Below are positions 34,407 to 41,546 of a DNA stretch of 43,021 nt, piece by piece. Origin of the DNA: an uncultured Oscillospiraceae bacterium (GTDB taxonomy: Bacteria; Bacillota; Clostridia; Oscillospirales; Ruminococcaceae); assembly GCA_900540595.1 (NCBI GenBank), contig UQGL01000022.1, forward strand, positions 1 to 43,021, read 5' to 3'. Numbering within the stretch: position 1 is the stretch's first letter; each line of letters opens with the position of its first letter. Under the pieces are notes generated by a model. It saw only the letters and a list, made by a program, of their open reading frames with translations, did not search any database and was not told the DNA's origin. The position numbers and the translations under genes were made by a program.

Positions 34407-34874
34407 ATGGCTGAGGACAAAAGCGGAAAGAAAATGATTGCCGTCAACCGCGAGGTACGCCATGAGTACTTTGTGATCGAGGCGTTGGAGACTGGTATCG
34501 AGCTGGTCGGCACCGAGGTCAAAAGTCTGCGCGCCGGCGGGGTAAACCTGAAGGATTCCTGGGCCGACATTGACGATGGAGAGCTGATTGCAAAGGGCAT
34601 TCACATCAGCCCTTACGAGCAGGGAAACATCTTCAATAAAGATTCGCGCCGCCCGCGGCGTTTGCTGGCACACAAGGCAGAGATTCGCCGTCTGAGCCAG
34701 CAAATCAAGCTGCAGGGATACACGCTGGTTCCGCTGTCGCTCTATTTCAAAAAAGGTCGCGTCAAGCTGGAACTGGGCCTGTGTAAGGGCAAAAAGCTGT
34801 ATGACAAGCGTGCGTCTGCTGCGGCGCGCGATGCCAAGCGCGATATTGACCGCGCTATGAAAACGCAGCGATAA
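34407..34874 (+). CDS. smpB: SsrA-binding protein SmpB
   Basis: A 155-residue partner of tmRNA in ribosome rescue. It shows the N-terminal NREVRHEYFVIEALETGIEL strand, GTEVKSLRAGGVNL, the ISPYEQGN loop, and the basic C-terminal tail DKRASAAARDAKRDIDRAMK that threads the mRNA channel. The ssrA gene follows directly. An 8-bp hairpin CGGTGGGG/CCCCACCG (34897-34904, 34909-34916) without a T-run lies between them and may be a processing signal. Confidence 0.96.
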   Translation: MAEDKSGKKMIAVNREVRHEYFVIEALETGIELVGTEVKSLRAGGVNLKDSWADIDDGELIAKGIHISPYEQGNIFNKDSRRPRRLLAHKAEIRRLSQQIKLQGYTLVPLSLYFKKGRVKLELGLCKGKKLYDKRASAAARDAKRDIDRAMKTQR

Positions 34875-34923
34875 GGTTGTTTTCACTTCACTTTCCCGGT
34901 GGGGGACACCCCACCGAATATGC

Positions 34924-35276
34924 GGGGCTGTAATGGTTTCGACGGGGAGAGAGAGGCGTGAGCAGCGGGCCGTGGCGGTGACCCACGATAAAAGCGCCAA
35001 CTTAAATTAACTGACAACAATTATCCTGTTGCCGTAGCTGCCTAATTAGGCGCTACCGTCCTGCCTGTGTTAGTACCGCATAGGGTCAGGGCGTCGATTA
35101 GGTACTGAACGTGAACGGGCTTAAGCTTTGCGGCCCGGCATGAATTTATGAAGCTACCAAGGTGTAGTGCGTGTGTGCTCGCCCGCACCAAGGAAAATCC
35201 AATAAACACACTGCGCCCGGAGATACTCTAACCGATTTCTTTTCGGACACGGGTTCGACTCCCGTCAGCTCCACCA
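34924..35276 (+). ncRNA. ssrA: Transfer-messenger RNA (tmRNA)
   Basis: The 5' end GGGGCTGTAATGGTTTCGAC and the 3' end with GGTTCGACTCCCGTCAGCTCC-ACCA are standard (given here in parts of the tRNA-like domain; GGGGCTG pairs with CAGCTCC). The tag frame ends at TAA 35043-35045 and reads ...DNNYPVAVAA; the resume codon is probably a few codons upstream of Asp at 35013. The Ala-Ala end is the normal protease signal. A 12-bp terminator follows. Length is about 353 nt. Confidence 0.95.
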
Positions 35277-35278
35277 TG

Positions 35279-35320
35279 AAAAACAGCGTAGATTCGTTGG
35301 AATATACGCTGTTTTTATTT
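35279..35320 (+). terminator. Intrinsic terminator after ssrA
   Basis: A 12-bp stem AAAAACAGCGTA/TACGCTGTTTTT (35279-35290 with 35305-35316) is followed by ATTTTT. Confidence 0.85.
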
Positions 35321-35344
35321 TTAGATATTTCTTCAAAATAGGTG

Positions 35345-35373
35345 TTGACATTTCACTCTCGATTCGCTATAAT
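35345..35373 (+). promoter_or_regulatory. Promoter of the first tRNA-Pro gene
   Basis: Perfect TTGACA (35345-35350) and perfect TATAAT (35368-35373) are spaced by 17 bases. Confidence 0.88.
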
Positions 35374-35403
35374 AATTAAGCTGACTTGAGACAGCCCGGT
35401 TGA

Positions 35404-35480
35404 CCGGGTGTAGCGCAGTTTGGTAGCGCGCTTGAATGGGGTTCAAGAGGCCGTGAGTTCGACTCTCGCCACTCGGACCA
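35404..35480 (+). tRNA. tRNA-Pro (anticodon GGG), copy 1
   Basis: A 77-nt cloverleaf with encoded CCA. The acceptor CCGGGTG pairs with CACTCGG, and C1-G72 with A73 are bacterial tRNA-Pro identity elements. The anticodon stem CTTGA/TCAAG closes a loop ATGGGGT with anticodon GGG. The T arm contains GTTCGAC. The leader CCCGG just upstream can pair with the first bases CCGGG around a TTGA loop. Confidence 0.94.
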
Positions 35481-35505
35481 GACAATGGGCTGTGACAATC
35501 AGCAA

Positions 35506-35540
35506 AATCGCTGAGCCGTTTTGGTTCAGCGATTTTTTAT
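35506..35540 (+). terminator. Intrinsic terminator after tRNA-Pro copy 1
   Basis: A 12-bp stem AATCGCTGAGCC/GGTTCAGCGATT (35506-35517 with 35523-35534, one G-T pair) is followed by TTTTATTTT. Confidence 0.88.
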
Positions 35541-35576
35541 TTTGATTCTGTTCTGCATATTTTTTCAAAATAGGTG

Positions 35577-35605
35577 TTGACATTTCGCTCTCGATTCGCT
35601 ATAAT
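35577..35605 (+). promoter_or_regulatory. Promoter of the second tRNA-Pro gene
   Basis: Perfect TTGACA (35577-35582) and perfect TATAAT (35600-35605) are spaced by 17 bases, a duplicate of the promoter 232 bases upstream. Confidence 0.88.
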
Positions 35606-35635
35606 AATTAGGCTGACTTGAGACAGCCCGGTTGA

Positions 35636-35712
35636 CCGGGTGTAGCGCAGTTTGGTAGCGCGCTTGAATGGGGTTCAAGAGGCCGTGAGTTCGACTCTCG
35701 CCACTCGGACCA
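35636..35712 (+). tRNA. tRNA-Pro (anticodon GGG), copy 2
   Basis: Identical over 77 nt to the copy at 35404-35480, including the GGG anticodon, C1-G72 pair and encoded CCA. It has its own promoter and its own, different terminator, so each copy is an independent transcription unit. Confidence 0.94.
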
Positions 35713-35738
35713 GACATTGGACTGTAGCAAGCAGCAGA

Positions 35739-35772
35739 ACACCCGCCGGAGCGTCTCCGGCGGGTGTTTTTT
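35739..35772 (+). terminator. Intrinsic terminator after tRNA-Pro copy 2
   Basis: A perfect 13-bp stem ACACCCGCCGGAG/CTCCGGCGGGTGT (35739-35751 with 35755-35767) has a three-base loop and a T-run to 35772. It ends just before the stop codon of the converging sugar reductase gene. Confidence 0.92.
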
Positions 35773-35773
35773 A

Positions 35774-36616
35774 TTACATCTGTAAGCCGTAGTCCCTCAG
35801 GCACTGCATCAGCCCTGTCTGTAAATCAGAGAAGCCGCTTCCTGCCGCTGCGCGAAGCTTACTGCCATCCATTCGCAGACTGCGCTTCCACTCCTGCTTT
35901 TCTATGTCAGGGCGGATATCCAGCTGTTCGCAGGCGCGCAGCGCAGTTTCATACATATCGCAATCATTTTCGCTGCCGAAATTATAAATACCTCCCGGCA
36001 GCTCCATAACCTGTGTCAGCTTTTCAACGGCCTCGCGCACATAGGTGATGCCACGATAGTCATGGCAGGAGAATCGCACCGTCTGCTGCCTCATAGCCGC
36101 GGTGAGCAGGTTCAGTACAAAATTTCCGCGTATCGGCAGGCCGTACCCCGGCAGATCATACATCCAGGTCGCACGCAGCATCACGGCATCAGGCAGGGCA
36201 GACAGCACCCGCTGCTCAGCCTCCCACTTGTGGCGTCCGTAGACATTTGCAGGGCAGAGCGGCTGTTCCTCTGCAAACGGACCGTTTTCGTTAAGGCCCG
36301 TGTACACCTGATCGGAGCTAAAGCATATCAGCTTTGCCCCTACGCGTTTTGCCGCCTGTGCCATCCAAAGCGGGAGCAAAACATTCGCGCGGTAGGATTC
36401 CTCAGGATGCTTTTCACTGTAACCTGTGTCCGAGATCGCCGCTGTATGCAGGATCACATCGGGCTGTGTTCGGCAGATATGCTCCTGTACTGCTGTTTCG
36501 TTTGCTGCGGCGAGCATTCCTTTCGGAAAGCTGCACAGTTCATACCGATCGGCCAGTTGGGTCATGATACGCGCCCCCACAAAGCCGCCCGCACCGGAAA
36601 CCAGAACCTTTTTCAT
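35774..36616 (-). CDS. NAD(P)-dependent sugar reductase, RmlD-like SDR
   Basis: A 280-residue extended short-chain dehydrogenase. The Rossmann motif is VSGAGGFVGA at the N-terminus. FSSDQVYTG holds the catalytic Ser region, and the catalytic pair is YxxxK in YGRHKWEAE near residue 140. It resembles dTDP-4-dehydrorhamnose reductase (RmlD) but no other rhamnose gene is nearby, so the sugar substrate is open. ATG at 36616 follows GGAGGG; a longer frame upstream lacks a ribosome site. It is transcribed away from the MATE gene. Confidence 0.88.
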   Translation of the reverse strand: MKKVLVSGAGGFVGARIMTQLADRYELCSFPKGMLAAANETAVQEHICRTQPDVILHTAAISDTGYSEKHPEESYRANVLLPLWMAQAAKRVGAKLICFSSDQVYTGLNENGPFAEEQPLCPANVYGRHKWEAEQRVLSALPDAVMLRATWMYDLPGYGLPIRGNFVLNLLTAAMRQQTVRFSCHDYRGITYVREAVEKLTQVMELPGGIYNFGSENDCDMYETALRACEQLDIRPDIEKQEWKRSLRMDGSKLRAAAGSGFSDLQTGLMQCLRDYGLQM

Positions 36617-36650
36617 AAGACGCCCTCCGCATCGTACATGGATTGCCTTT

Positions 36651-36679
36651 ATTGTACCGTTTTTGCCCACCCCGTGCAA
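36651..36679 (-). promoter_or_regulatory. Promoter of the RmlD-like gene
   Basis: On the minus strand TTGCAC (36679-36674) and TACAAT (36656-36651) are spaced by 17 bases. It lies back to back with the MATE promoter; the two -35 boxes are five bases apart. Confidence 0.65.
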
Positions 36680-36684
36680 GCTGC

Positions 36685-36713
36685 TTGACAAATTTTGCGG
36701 CATTGTGTATACT
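36685..36713 (+). promoter_or_regulatory. Promoter of the MATE gene
   Basis: Perfect TTGACA (36685-36690) and TATACT (36708-36713) are spaced by 17 bases. Transcripts pass through a terminator hairpin before reaching the gene. Confidence 0.8.
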
Positions 36714-36764
36714 ATTTTCTACTAAAACACAGTGTGGATTTTTACAGTTCCGATACTACTTTTC

Positions 36765-36807
36765 GCCACACAATGACCTGTGCATGCAGGTCATTGTGTG
36801 GCTTTTT
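36765..36807 (+). terminator. Terminator hairpin inside the MATE leader (attenuator)
   Basis: A perfect 16-bp stem (36765-36780 with 36787-36802) has loop TGCATG and is followed by five T residues. It lies between the promoter and the gene it should serve. GTGTGG at 36732-36737 can pair with CCACAC in the left arm (36766-36772 region), a possible antiterminator. Transcription attenuation is therefore likely. No known riboswitch class was recognised in the roughly 45 nt before it. Confidence 0.8.
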
Positions 36808-36844
36808 CTATGCGATTTTTGTGCAAAAAAAGGAGTGCACGCGT

Positions 36845-38182
36845 ATGAACGATACCTTTATGAAAGAAAAACCTGTATTTCCGCTGCTGACTTCAATGGC
36901 CCTGCCCATGGTCGCTTCCATGCTGGTCAGTGCGCTGTACAACATTGTGGACAGCCTGTATGTGGCCCGCATCAGCGAAGAGGCTATGACAGCCCTCTCG
37001 CTGGTCTATCCTGTGCAGAACTTCATCAACGCTGTTGCCATCGGCTTCAGCATCGGCATCAGCGCGTTGATCTCACTGCATCTGGGGGCTGGCAATCAGG
37101 AGAAGGCTGACACCGCCGCGACGCACGGCATGGTGCTGTCCCTGCTGCACGGCATCATCGCCTCCGTTGCCGGTATTGCTGTCATACCGCGCTTCCTGCG
37201 CAGCTTCACTACGGATGAAACCGTTATTGCGCTGGGGCTGACCTATGCGCGCATCGCGTTTCTCTTTTCTGTTATCATCATGGCTGCTATGGCTTTTGAA
37301 AAGATATTTCAAGCTGTAGGCTGCATGAAGATCACGATGGTAGGGCTGTCGCTCGGCTCTGTCTGCAACATCATTCTGGACCCATTGCTCATCTTCGGCA
37401 TCGGCCCTTTCCCGGAGATGGGAATTGCCGGTGCCGCACTGGCTACCGGCATCGGTCAGATGATGCAGGTGGTGTTCTATCTCATCATCTATTTTGTCCG
37501 GCCGATTCCCGTACATCTGCGCCGCAGCTGCCTGCATTTCAACCCCAAAATCGGGCTGCAGCTTTACTCGATCGGCGTGCCCGCCGTTTTAAATCTTGCG
37601 CTGCCGTCGGTGCTCATCACCTTTCTTAATTCTCTCTTGGCAGTCTATTCACAGAGCTATATCGTTGTGCTGGGCATCTATTATAAATTACAGACCTTCC
37701 TGTATCTGCCGGCAAACGGCATCGTGCAGGGGCTCCGCCCCATCATCGGCTATAACTACGGTGCCGGGGAGTATGGCCGTGTCAAAAAGGTCTACCGCAC
37801 TGCCATGGCCATGTGCGCCGCCATTATGGCCGCCGGCACGCTGCTATGCCTCGTTTTGTCGAAGCAGCTGATGGGGTTGTTCAGCACTAATGTTGAAACC
37901 ATTGCCATCGGTACCGCAGCGCTGCGCATCATCTGCACGGGCTTTCTGGTATCCACGATTTCGGTTGTTGTCTCCGGCGCTCTGGAAGGGCTTGGCAAGG
38001 GGATAGAGTCTCTGGTAATTTCCCTGTGCCGCTACATTGTTGTCATCATGCCGCTGGCCTGGCTGTTTTGTCACTTTGCAGGCGCAGACGGTATCTGGCA
38101 TGCCTTCTGGCTGACAGAGTTTTTGACGGCTGCCATCTCGCTGGTGGTTTACCACAAAAGCGTAAAGCTCAACAGAATATAA
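36845..38182 (+). CDS. MATE-family efflux transporter
   Basis: A 445-residue membrane protein with about twelve helices. The N-terminal ALPMVASMLVSALYNIVDSL and the later YNIVDSLYVARIS-type block, followed by GIGISAL-like and GAGNQEKA segments, are those of multidrug and toxin extrusion antiporters. Each half shows the usual repeat (GYNYGAGEYGRVKK in the second). It exports cationic compounds with Na+ or H+ exchange in known members. ATG at 36845 follows AAAGGAG. Expression probably depends on the attenuator in its leader. Confidence 0.93.
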   Translation: MNDTFMKEKPVFPLLTSMALPMVASMLVSALYNIVDSLYVARISEEAMTALSLVYPVQNFINAVAIGFSIGISALISLHLGAGNQEKADTAATHGMVLSLLHGIIASVAGIAVIPRFLRSFTTDETVIALGLTYARIAFLFSVIIMAAMAFEKIFQAVGCMKITMVGLSLGSVCNIILDPLLIFGIGPFPEMGIAGAALATGIGQMMQVVFYLIIYFVRPIPVHLRRSCLHFNPKIGLQLYSIGVPAVLNLALPSVLITFLNSLLAVYSQSYIVVLGIYYKLQTFLYLPANGIVQGLRPIIGYNYGAGEYGRVKKVYRTAMAMCAAIMAAGTLLCLVLSKQLMGLFSTNVETIAIGTAALRIICTGFLVSTISVVVSGALEGLGKGIESLVISLCRYIVVIMPLAWLFCHFAGADGIWHAFWLTEFLTAAISLVVYHKSVKLNRI

Positions 38183-38220
38183 TCGCCTAAGCGCCACACA
38201 CACGCCTCGTGTGGTAAAGC

Positions 38221-38262
38221 AAAAAAAGCCGGTGCCCTCCCATTTGGGAAAGCACCGGCTTT
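38221..38262 (-). terminator. Terminator of the ATP-grasp gene
   Basis: A perfect 11-bp stem AAAGCCGGTGC/GCACCGGCTTT (38225-38235 with 38252-38262) is followed, on the minus strand, by a long T-run. It could also stop read-through from the MATE gene, although the plus-strand T-run is short. Confidence 0.82.
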
Positions 38263-38268
38263 CAGTGT

Positions 38269-39462
38269 TTATGCCTGCTCCTGCACATAGCGGATGAACG
38301 CATCACGCTCCGCTGTGGAGCGGACGACCGCTGTATACATCTGGTCGCCCATGTCCAGACGCAATGCCTGCGGGATGCGCCCGCACATCTTGATCCGGCT
38401 GCCGTATCGCGCCAGGATCTGGGCGTGGGTGTGCTTGTACTGGTGGCAGTCGCGGCGGCCAGCGTAGACACAGAAATACTTGTGGCCATTCAGGTCCAGA
38501 CTGCGCACCTCATCATAGCATACCATGTCCGCCCAGATCTGGTAGCAGTCCACAGAGTTGGCATAGTTGATCATATCGGGGGTGTAACCGCCTGCCGGAC
38601 GCATATTGACCTCAAGTGCCACATAATCGCCCTTTTTGCCAAGGCCCGGCTTATCCTCGTTCAGCTGGAAAAACTCACAGTGGAAAAACCGGCTTTTAGC
38701 GCCAAAAGCCTTGATCGTGCGGAAGCCCACATCCTTGAGCGCCGCAGGAACCGTTTTCTGCGTCCAGTAGCTCAAATCGCCGTTCTTACTGACGATGTCC
38801 AGCATTGGGGTGGGGAACACATTGGAGGTGTAGAACAGCGGCACACAATGGCTGTCGGCCACGCCGTCAAAGCTGACGATCGTACCGTTGATATACTCCT
38901 CCATAATGTACTGCACCGCATGGGGCTCGGCATAGAATTTTTTCAGCTCTGAGAAGTTCTTCAGCTTATAGGTAGCCTCGGCACCGCAGCCGTTATCCGG
39001 CTTGACGATAACAGGGTAGCCTACCTCCTTGATAAACGCCCGGGCCGCCGCGAGAGTGCTGACCATGTGGTGGCGTGCCACCGGCACACCGGCTGCACGG
39101 TAGCTTTCCTTCATGCGGCTCTTGTACTTGATGCGCTCAATAAAATCATTCTTGGCACCGGTATTGATATTGAAATCGGTGCGCAGCTGGGCATCCATCT
39201 CAAGCCAGTATTCGTTGTTCGACTCAATCCAGTCAATTTTGCCGTAGTGGAAGGTGAAGTAAGCGACAGCGCGCAGCATCTCCTCATAGCTGCCTAGATT
39301 ATCCACGCGATAATACTCCGTCAAGCAGTGCTTTAGCTCACCGGGAATCTCATCAAACGGTGCATCACCAATGCCAAGCACGTTGACACCGTTGCGGTGC
39401 AGCCGGTCGCAAAAATTCCAGTAAGTGTTGGGAAAATGCGGGCTGACAAAGATAAAGTTCAT
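38269..39462 (-). CDS. ATP-grasp domain protein, carboxylate-amine ligase type
   Basis: A protein of about 397 residues. The N-terminal domain opens FIFVSPHFPNTYWNF. The ATP-grasp fold follows, with IKYKSRMKESYRAAGVPVARH, the lysine and glycine loop VIVKPDNGCGAEAT, the MEEYINGTIVSFDG hinge, and the metal site ALEVNMRPAGGYTPDMIN. These enzymes join an acid and an amine using ATP, but the substrates here are unknown and no peptide or biosynthesis gene is adjacent. ATG at 39462 is used; a TTG four codons earlier touches the ribosome site. Confidence 0.85.
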   Translation of the reverse strand: MNFIFVSPHFPNTYWNFCDRLHRNGVNVLGIGDAPFDEIPGELKHCLTEYYRVDNLGSYEEMLRAVAYFTFHYGKIDWIESNNEYWLEMDAQLRTDFNINTGAKNDFIERIKYKSRMKESYRAAGVPVARHHMVSTLAAARAFIKEVGYPVIVKPDNGCGAEATYKLKNFSELKKFYAEPHAVQYIMEEYINGTIVSFDGVADSHCVPLFYTSNVFPTPMLDIVSKNGDLSYWTQKTVPAALKDVGFRTIKAFGAKSRFFHCEFFQLNEDKPGLGKKGDYVALEVNMRPAGGYTPDMINYANSVDCYQIWADMVCYDEVRSLDLNGHKYFCVYAGRRDCHQYKHTHAQILARYGSRIKMCGRIPQALRLDMGDQMYTAVVRSTAERDAFIRYVQEQA

Positions 39463-39505
39463 CGGGTTCTTCAACTTCCTCTCTCAAAAGATGCGCATAT
39501 GCCGT

Positions 39506-39679
39506 TTATACAAAGCGGTTCTGTTCACGGCTGTACTCATAGCCGATCTCTGCAAGCGCCGCACAAAGCGCCTGCCGGTCCGCCTGCTCACGGTCGCAGA
39601 AAGCATCCAGTGAGGCATCACGGTCGCGCAGCTGGGTATTCACATAGCTCAGCAGCATAATCGGGTCATGGGGGAGCAT
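39506..39679 (-). CDS. DUF4250 domain protein
   Basis: A 57-residue protein opening MLPHDPIMLLSYVNTQLRD and ending near ALAEIGYEYSREQNRFV, the full DUF4250 family pattern common in Clostridia. ATG at 39679 follows AGGAGG at seven bases, better than the upstream frame. It precedes the ATP-grasp gene by about 43 bases on the same strand, so they may share a transcript. Function is unknown; the acidic two-helix shape suggests a small regulatory or binding protein. Confidence 0.85.
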   Translation of the reverse strand: MLPHDPIMLLSYVNTQLRDRDASLDAFCDREQADRQALCAALAEIGYEYSREQNRFV

Positions 39680-39712
39680 GGGTCTACCTCCTAAAAATTC
39701 CATAAAAAAGAG

Positions 39713-39746
39713 AAAAAGCCGGTCACACGATGTGACCGGCATTTTT
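39713..39746. terminator. Bidirectional-looking terminator after rpmB
   Basis: A 10-bp stem GCCGGTCACA/TGTGACCGGC (39718-39727 with 39731-39740) with a three-base loop has A-residues on its left and T-residues on its right, so it has a T-run in both directions. It should end the rpmB transcript on the minus strand. Confidence 0.85.
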
Positions 39747-39755
39747 TCCTTCCAA

Positions 39756-39944
39756 TCAGACCGCGCGGGTAACTTTACCAGAGCGCAGGCAGCGGGTGCA
39801 GGCGTAGATATACTTCGGGGAACCGTCCACGATCGCCTTCACGCGCTTGACATTGGGGTTCCAGGTACGGTTGCTCCGACGATGAGAGTGAGAAACCTTG
39901 ATACCGAACGTGACACCCTTGCCACAGCAAGAACATTTGGCCAT
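39756..39944 (-). CDS. rpmB: Large ribosomal subunit protein bL28
   Basis: A 62-residue ribosomal protein. The four zinc-type cysteines are present as CSCCGKG near the start and CTRCLRSGK near the end, so this is the zinc-binding (C+) form. HSHRRSNRTWNPNVK is diagnostic. It follows AAAGGAGG and its own minus-strand promoter, and ends at a strong hairpin terminator. Confidence 0.96.
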   Translation of the reverse strand: MAKCSCCGKGVTFGIKVSHSHRRSNRTWNPNVKRVKAIVDGSPKYIYACTRCLRSGKVTRAV

Positions 39945-39976
39945 AATGCTTGCACCTCCTTTTCAATAGCTTTAAC

Positions 39977-40005
39977 AGTATAGCGTATATGTGCAGAAAA
40001 TGCAA
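39977..40005 (-). promoter_or_regulatory. Promoter of rpmB
   Basis: On the minus strand TTGCAT (40005-40000) and TATACT (39982-39977) are spaced by 17 bases, about 35 bases before the start codon. Confidence 0.7.
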
Positions 40006-40098
40006 GAGTTTTTGAAGAAAAAAATTCAGTTTTTTTCATAATTTTGCGTTTTTGTCTGAATCCGGCGCTAAATATTGTGTTTTGCGGCCCTGCGGGGC

Positions 40099-40127
40099 TT
40101 GTCTTGCCGCGGTTTCTACGATATAAT
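40099..40127 (+). promoter_or_regulatory. Promoter of the M50 protease-scpA-scpB operon
   Basis: TTGTCT (40099-40104) and a perfect TATAAT (40122-40127) are spaced by 17 bases. The transcript would begin near 40134, very close to the ATG at 40142, which argues that the real start is downstream at TTG 40160. Confidence 0.6.
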
Positions 40128-40159
40128 AGAAAAGAATTTTAATGGGGTGGTGTTGGCTT

Positions 40160-40816
40160 TTGAACGGACTGTTGTCTCCGGCGCGGATCGTGCAGTATCT
40201 GCTGCGTGCCGTGGTAGTGCTGATTGCGATCCCATTTCATGAATCCGCCCATGCACTGGCCAGCCATCTTCTGGGGGATGATACCGCCGTGCGGGCCGGG
40301 CGTCTGTCAATGAACCCGATGCACCACTTTGACCCGCTTGGTGCGCTCTGCATGCTGGTGGGCGGTGTCGGCTGGGCCAAGCCTGTATCGATCAACCCGT
40401 ACAATTATAAAAATCCAAAGCTCGGCATGGCGCTTTCCGCCGCTGCCGGGCCGGCCAGCAATTTTCTGCTTGCGTGGGTGTCGATGATCCTGTACAAGCT
40501 CTGCTGGTACAGCGGGCTGGGGCAGACGCTGCCTGCTCTGTTGATGTTCTTTTATTATATGGTTGCCATGAATCTGAGTCTCGGCGTTTTCAACCTGCTG
40601 CCGGTGCCGCCCTTTGACGGCAGCCGCATCGCGCTGCTGTTCCTGCCGCAGAGGCTTTACTTCAAGGCCATGAAATATGAACGGTACATTATGCTGACCG
40701 TTCTTGTGCTTGTATTTTTGGGCCTGTTGGATATACCGCTGTCGTGGCTTGTAAACGGCATGTGGCGGCTGATGCTGCAGCTGACGGGCTTTGTGGAATT
40801 GTTGTGGGGGTATTGA
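40160..40816 (+). CDS. Site-2 protease family (M50) membrane metalloprotease
   Basis: A protein of about 218 residues with four to five helices. The zinc motif HESAH lies near residue 27, then NPMHHFDPLGAL and the second metal site NLLPVPPFDGSR, as in the short FpvI/YwhC group of M50 peptidases. These cut membrane-bound substrates. An ATG at 40142 is in frame, but TTG at 40160 has GGGGTGG upstream and a leader long enough for initiation. It lies just before scpA, a common arrangement in Clostridia. Confidence 0.88.
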   Translation: MNGLLSPARIVQYLLRAVVVLIAIPFHESAHALASHLLGDDTAVRAGRLSMNPMHHFDPLGALCMLVGGVGWAKPVSINPYNYKNPKLGMALSAAAGPASNFLLAWVSMILYKLCWYSGLGQTLPALLMFFYYMVAMNLSLGVFNLLPVPPFDGSRIALLFLPQRLYFKAMKYERYIMLTVLVLVFLGLLDIPLSWLVNGMWRLMLQLTGFVELLWGY

Positions 40817-40820
40817 TTTT

Positions 40821-41546
40821 TTGCCGGAAATTCTGACATTCAAGATAGAAGATTTTGAGGGCCCGCTTGATTTGCTGCTCTATCTGGTGGGCAAAAATAA
40901 GATGAACCTCTATGACATCAACATCATGGCGTTGATCGAGCAGTACACAGCCGCCATCCGGGAGATGCAGCAGGACAGGATGGAGGTATCCAGCGAGTTT
41001 ATCGATATGGCCGCCCATCTGGTACAGATGAAAAGCGCCCTGCTGCTGCCCCGCAGCCCCGAGGCCGAGCGGATGAAGGCCGAACTTACCGGCCGCCTGA
41101 TCGAGTACAGTGCCTGTAAGGAGGTTGCTGCCCAACTGGGCAGCCGTGCCCGGGATCTATACACCGCAGCGCGCGAGCCGATGCCGCTTGTCGGCGCTGC
41201 CGAATATACCCGCCGCCATGACCCGAACTGGCTGGTGCAGGCCTGGTTCAACCTGATGGGCCGCAGCACCCGCAAGCGGAAGCCCACACAGGAAAAGTTT
41301 GAGCCGCTGGTCACAGCGCCCTTTGTCTCCGTTGCAAGCCGTGTTTCCCACATGCTGCGCGGGCTGCTCAAGGGTCGTTTGCAGAAGATGTGCGAGCTGT
41401 TCAGCCGCGAGGAGAGCCGCAGCACGAATGTTGCCACCTTCTTAGCCCTGCTGGAGCTGATCCGCGCCGGCCGCGTTCAGGTGGACGACAGCGGCGCCCT
41501 GCAGCTTGACCGCACACACCGCAGAAGAAAGGACAAAACGCAATGA
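40821..41546 (+). CDS. scpA: Segregation and condensation protein A
   Basis: A 241-residue kleisin that bridges the SMC heads. The N-terminal FKIEDFEGPLDLLLYLV, the helix VSSEFIDMAAHLVQMKSALLLP, and the C-terminal winged helix near VATFLALLELIRAGRV are family hallmarks. The start is probably TTG at 40821 behind GGGGG; the longer frame overlaps the protease gene. It overlaps scpB by four bases. Confidence 0.92.
   Translation: MPEILTFKIEDFEGPLDLLLYLVGKNKMNLYDINIMALIEQYTAAIREMQQDRMEVSSEFIDMAAHLVQMKSALLLPRSPEAERMKAELTGRLIEYSACKEVAAQLGSRARDLYTAAREPMPLVGAAEYTRRHDPNWLVQAWFNLMGRSTRKRKPTQEKFEPLVTAPFVSVASRVSHMLRGLLKGRLQKMCELFSREESRSTNVATFLALLELIRAGRVQVDDSGALQLDRTHRRRKDKTQ

Larger units (their letters stand above)
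35332..35725 (+). repeat. Tandem duplication carrying promoter and tRNA-Pro(GGG)
   Basis: A unit of about 160 bases starting at 35332 is repeated 232 bases later at 35564. It includes TTCAAAATAGGTG, the whole promoter, the leader and the tRNA gene. Only two differences are seen before the tRNA (A/G at about 35355 and 35379), and the tRNA sequences are identical. Similarity fades about 13 bases after each tRNA. The terminators after the two copies are unrelated. Confidence 0.85.

Noticed and set aside
35565..35804. A short minus-strand frame across the second tRNA-Pro
   Set aside because: It runs over a tRNA gene, its promoter and a terminator. Such frames over tRNAs are a well-known annotation artefact.
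36695..36844. Extension of the MATE frame upstream to 36695
   Set aside because: It would start between the -35 and -10 boxes and run through the attenuator hairpin; 36845 has AAAGGAG.
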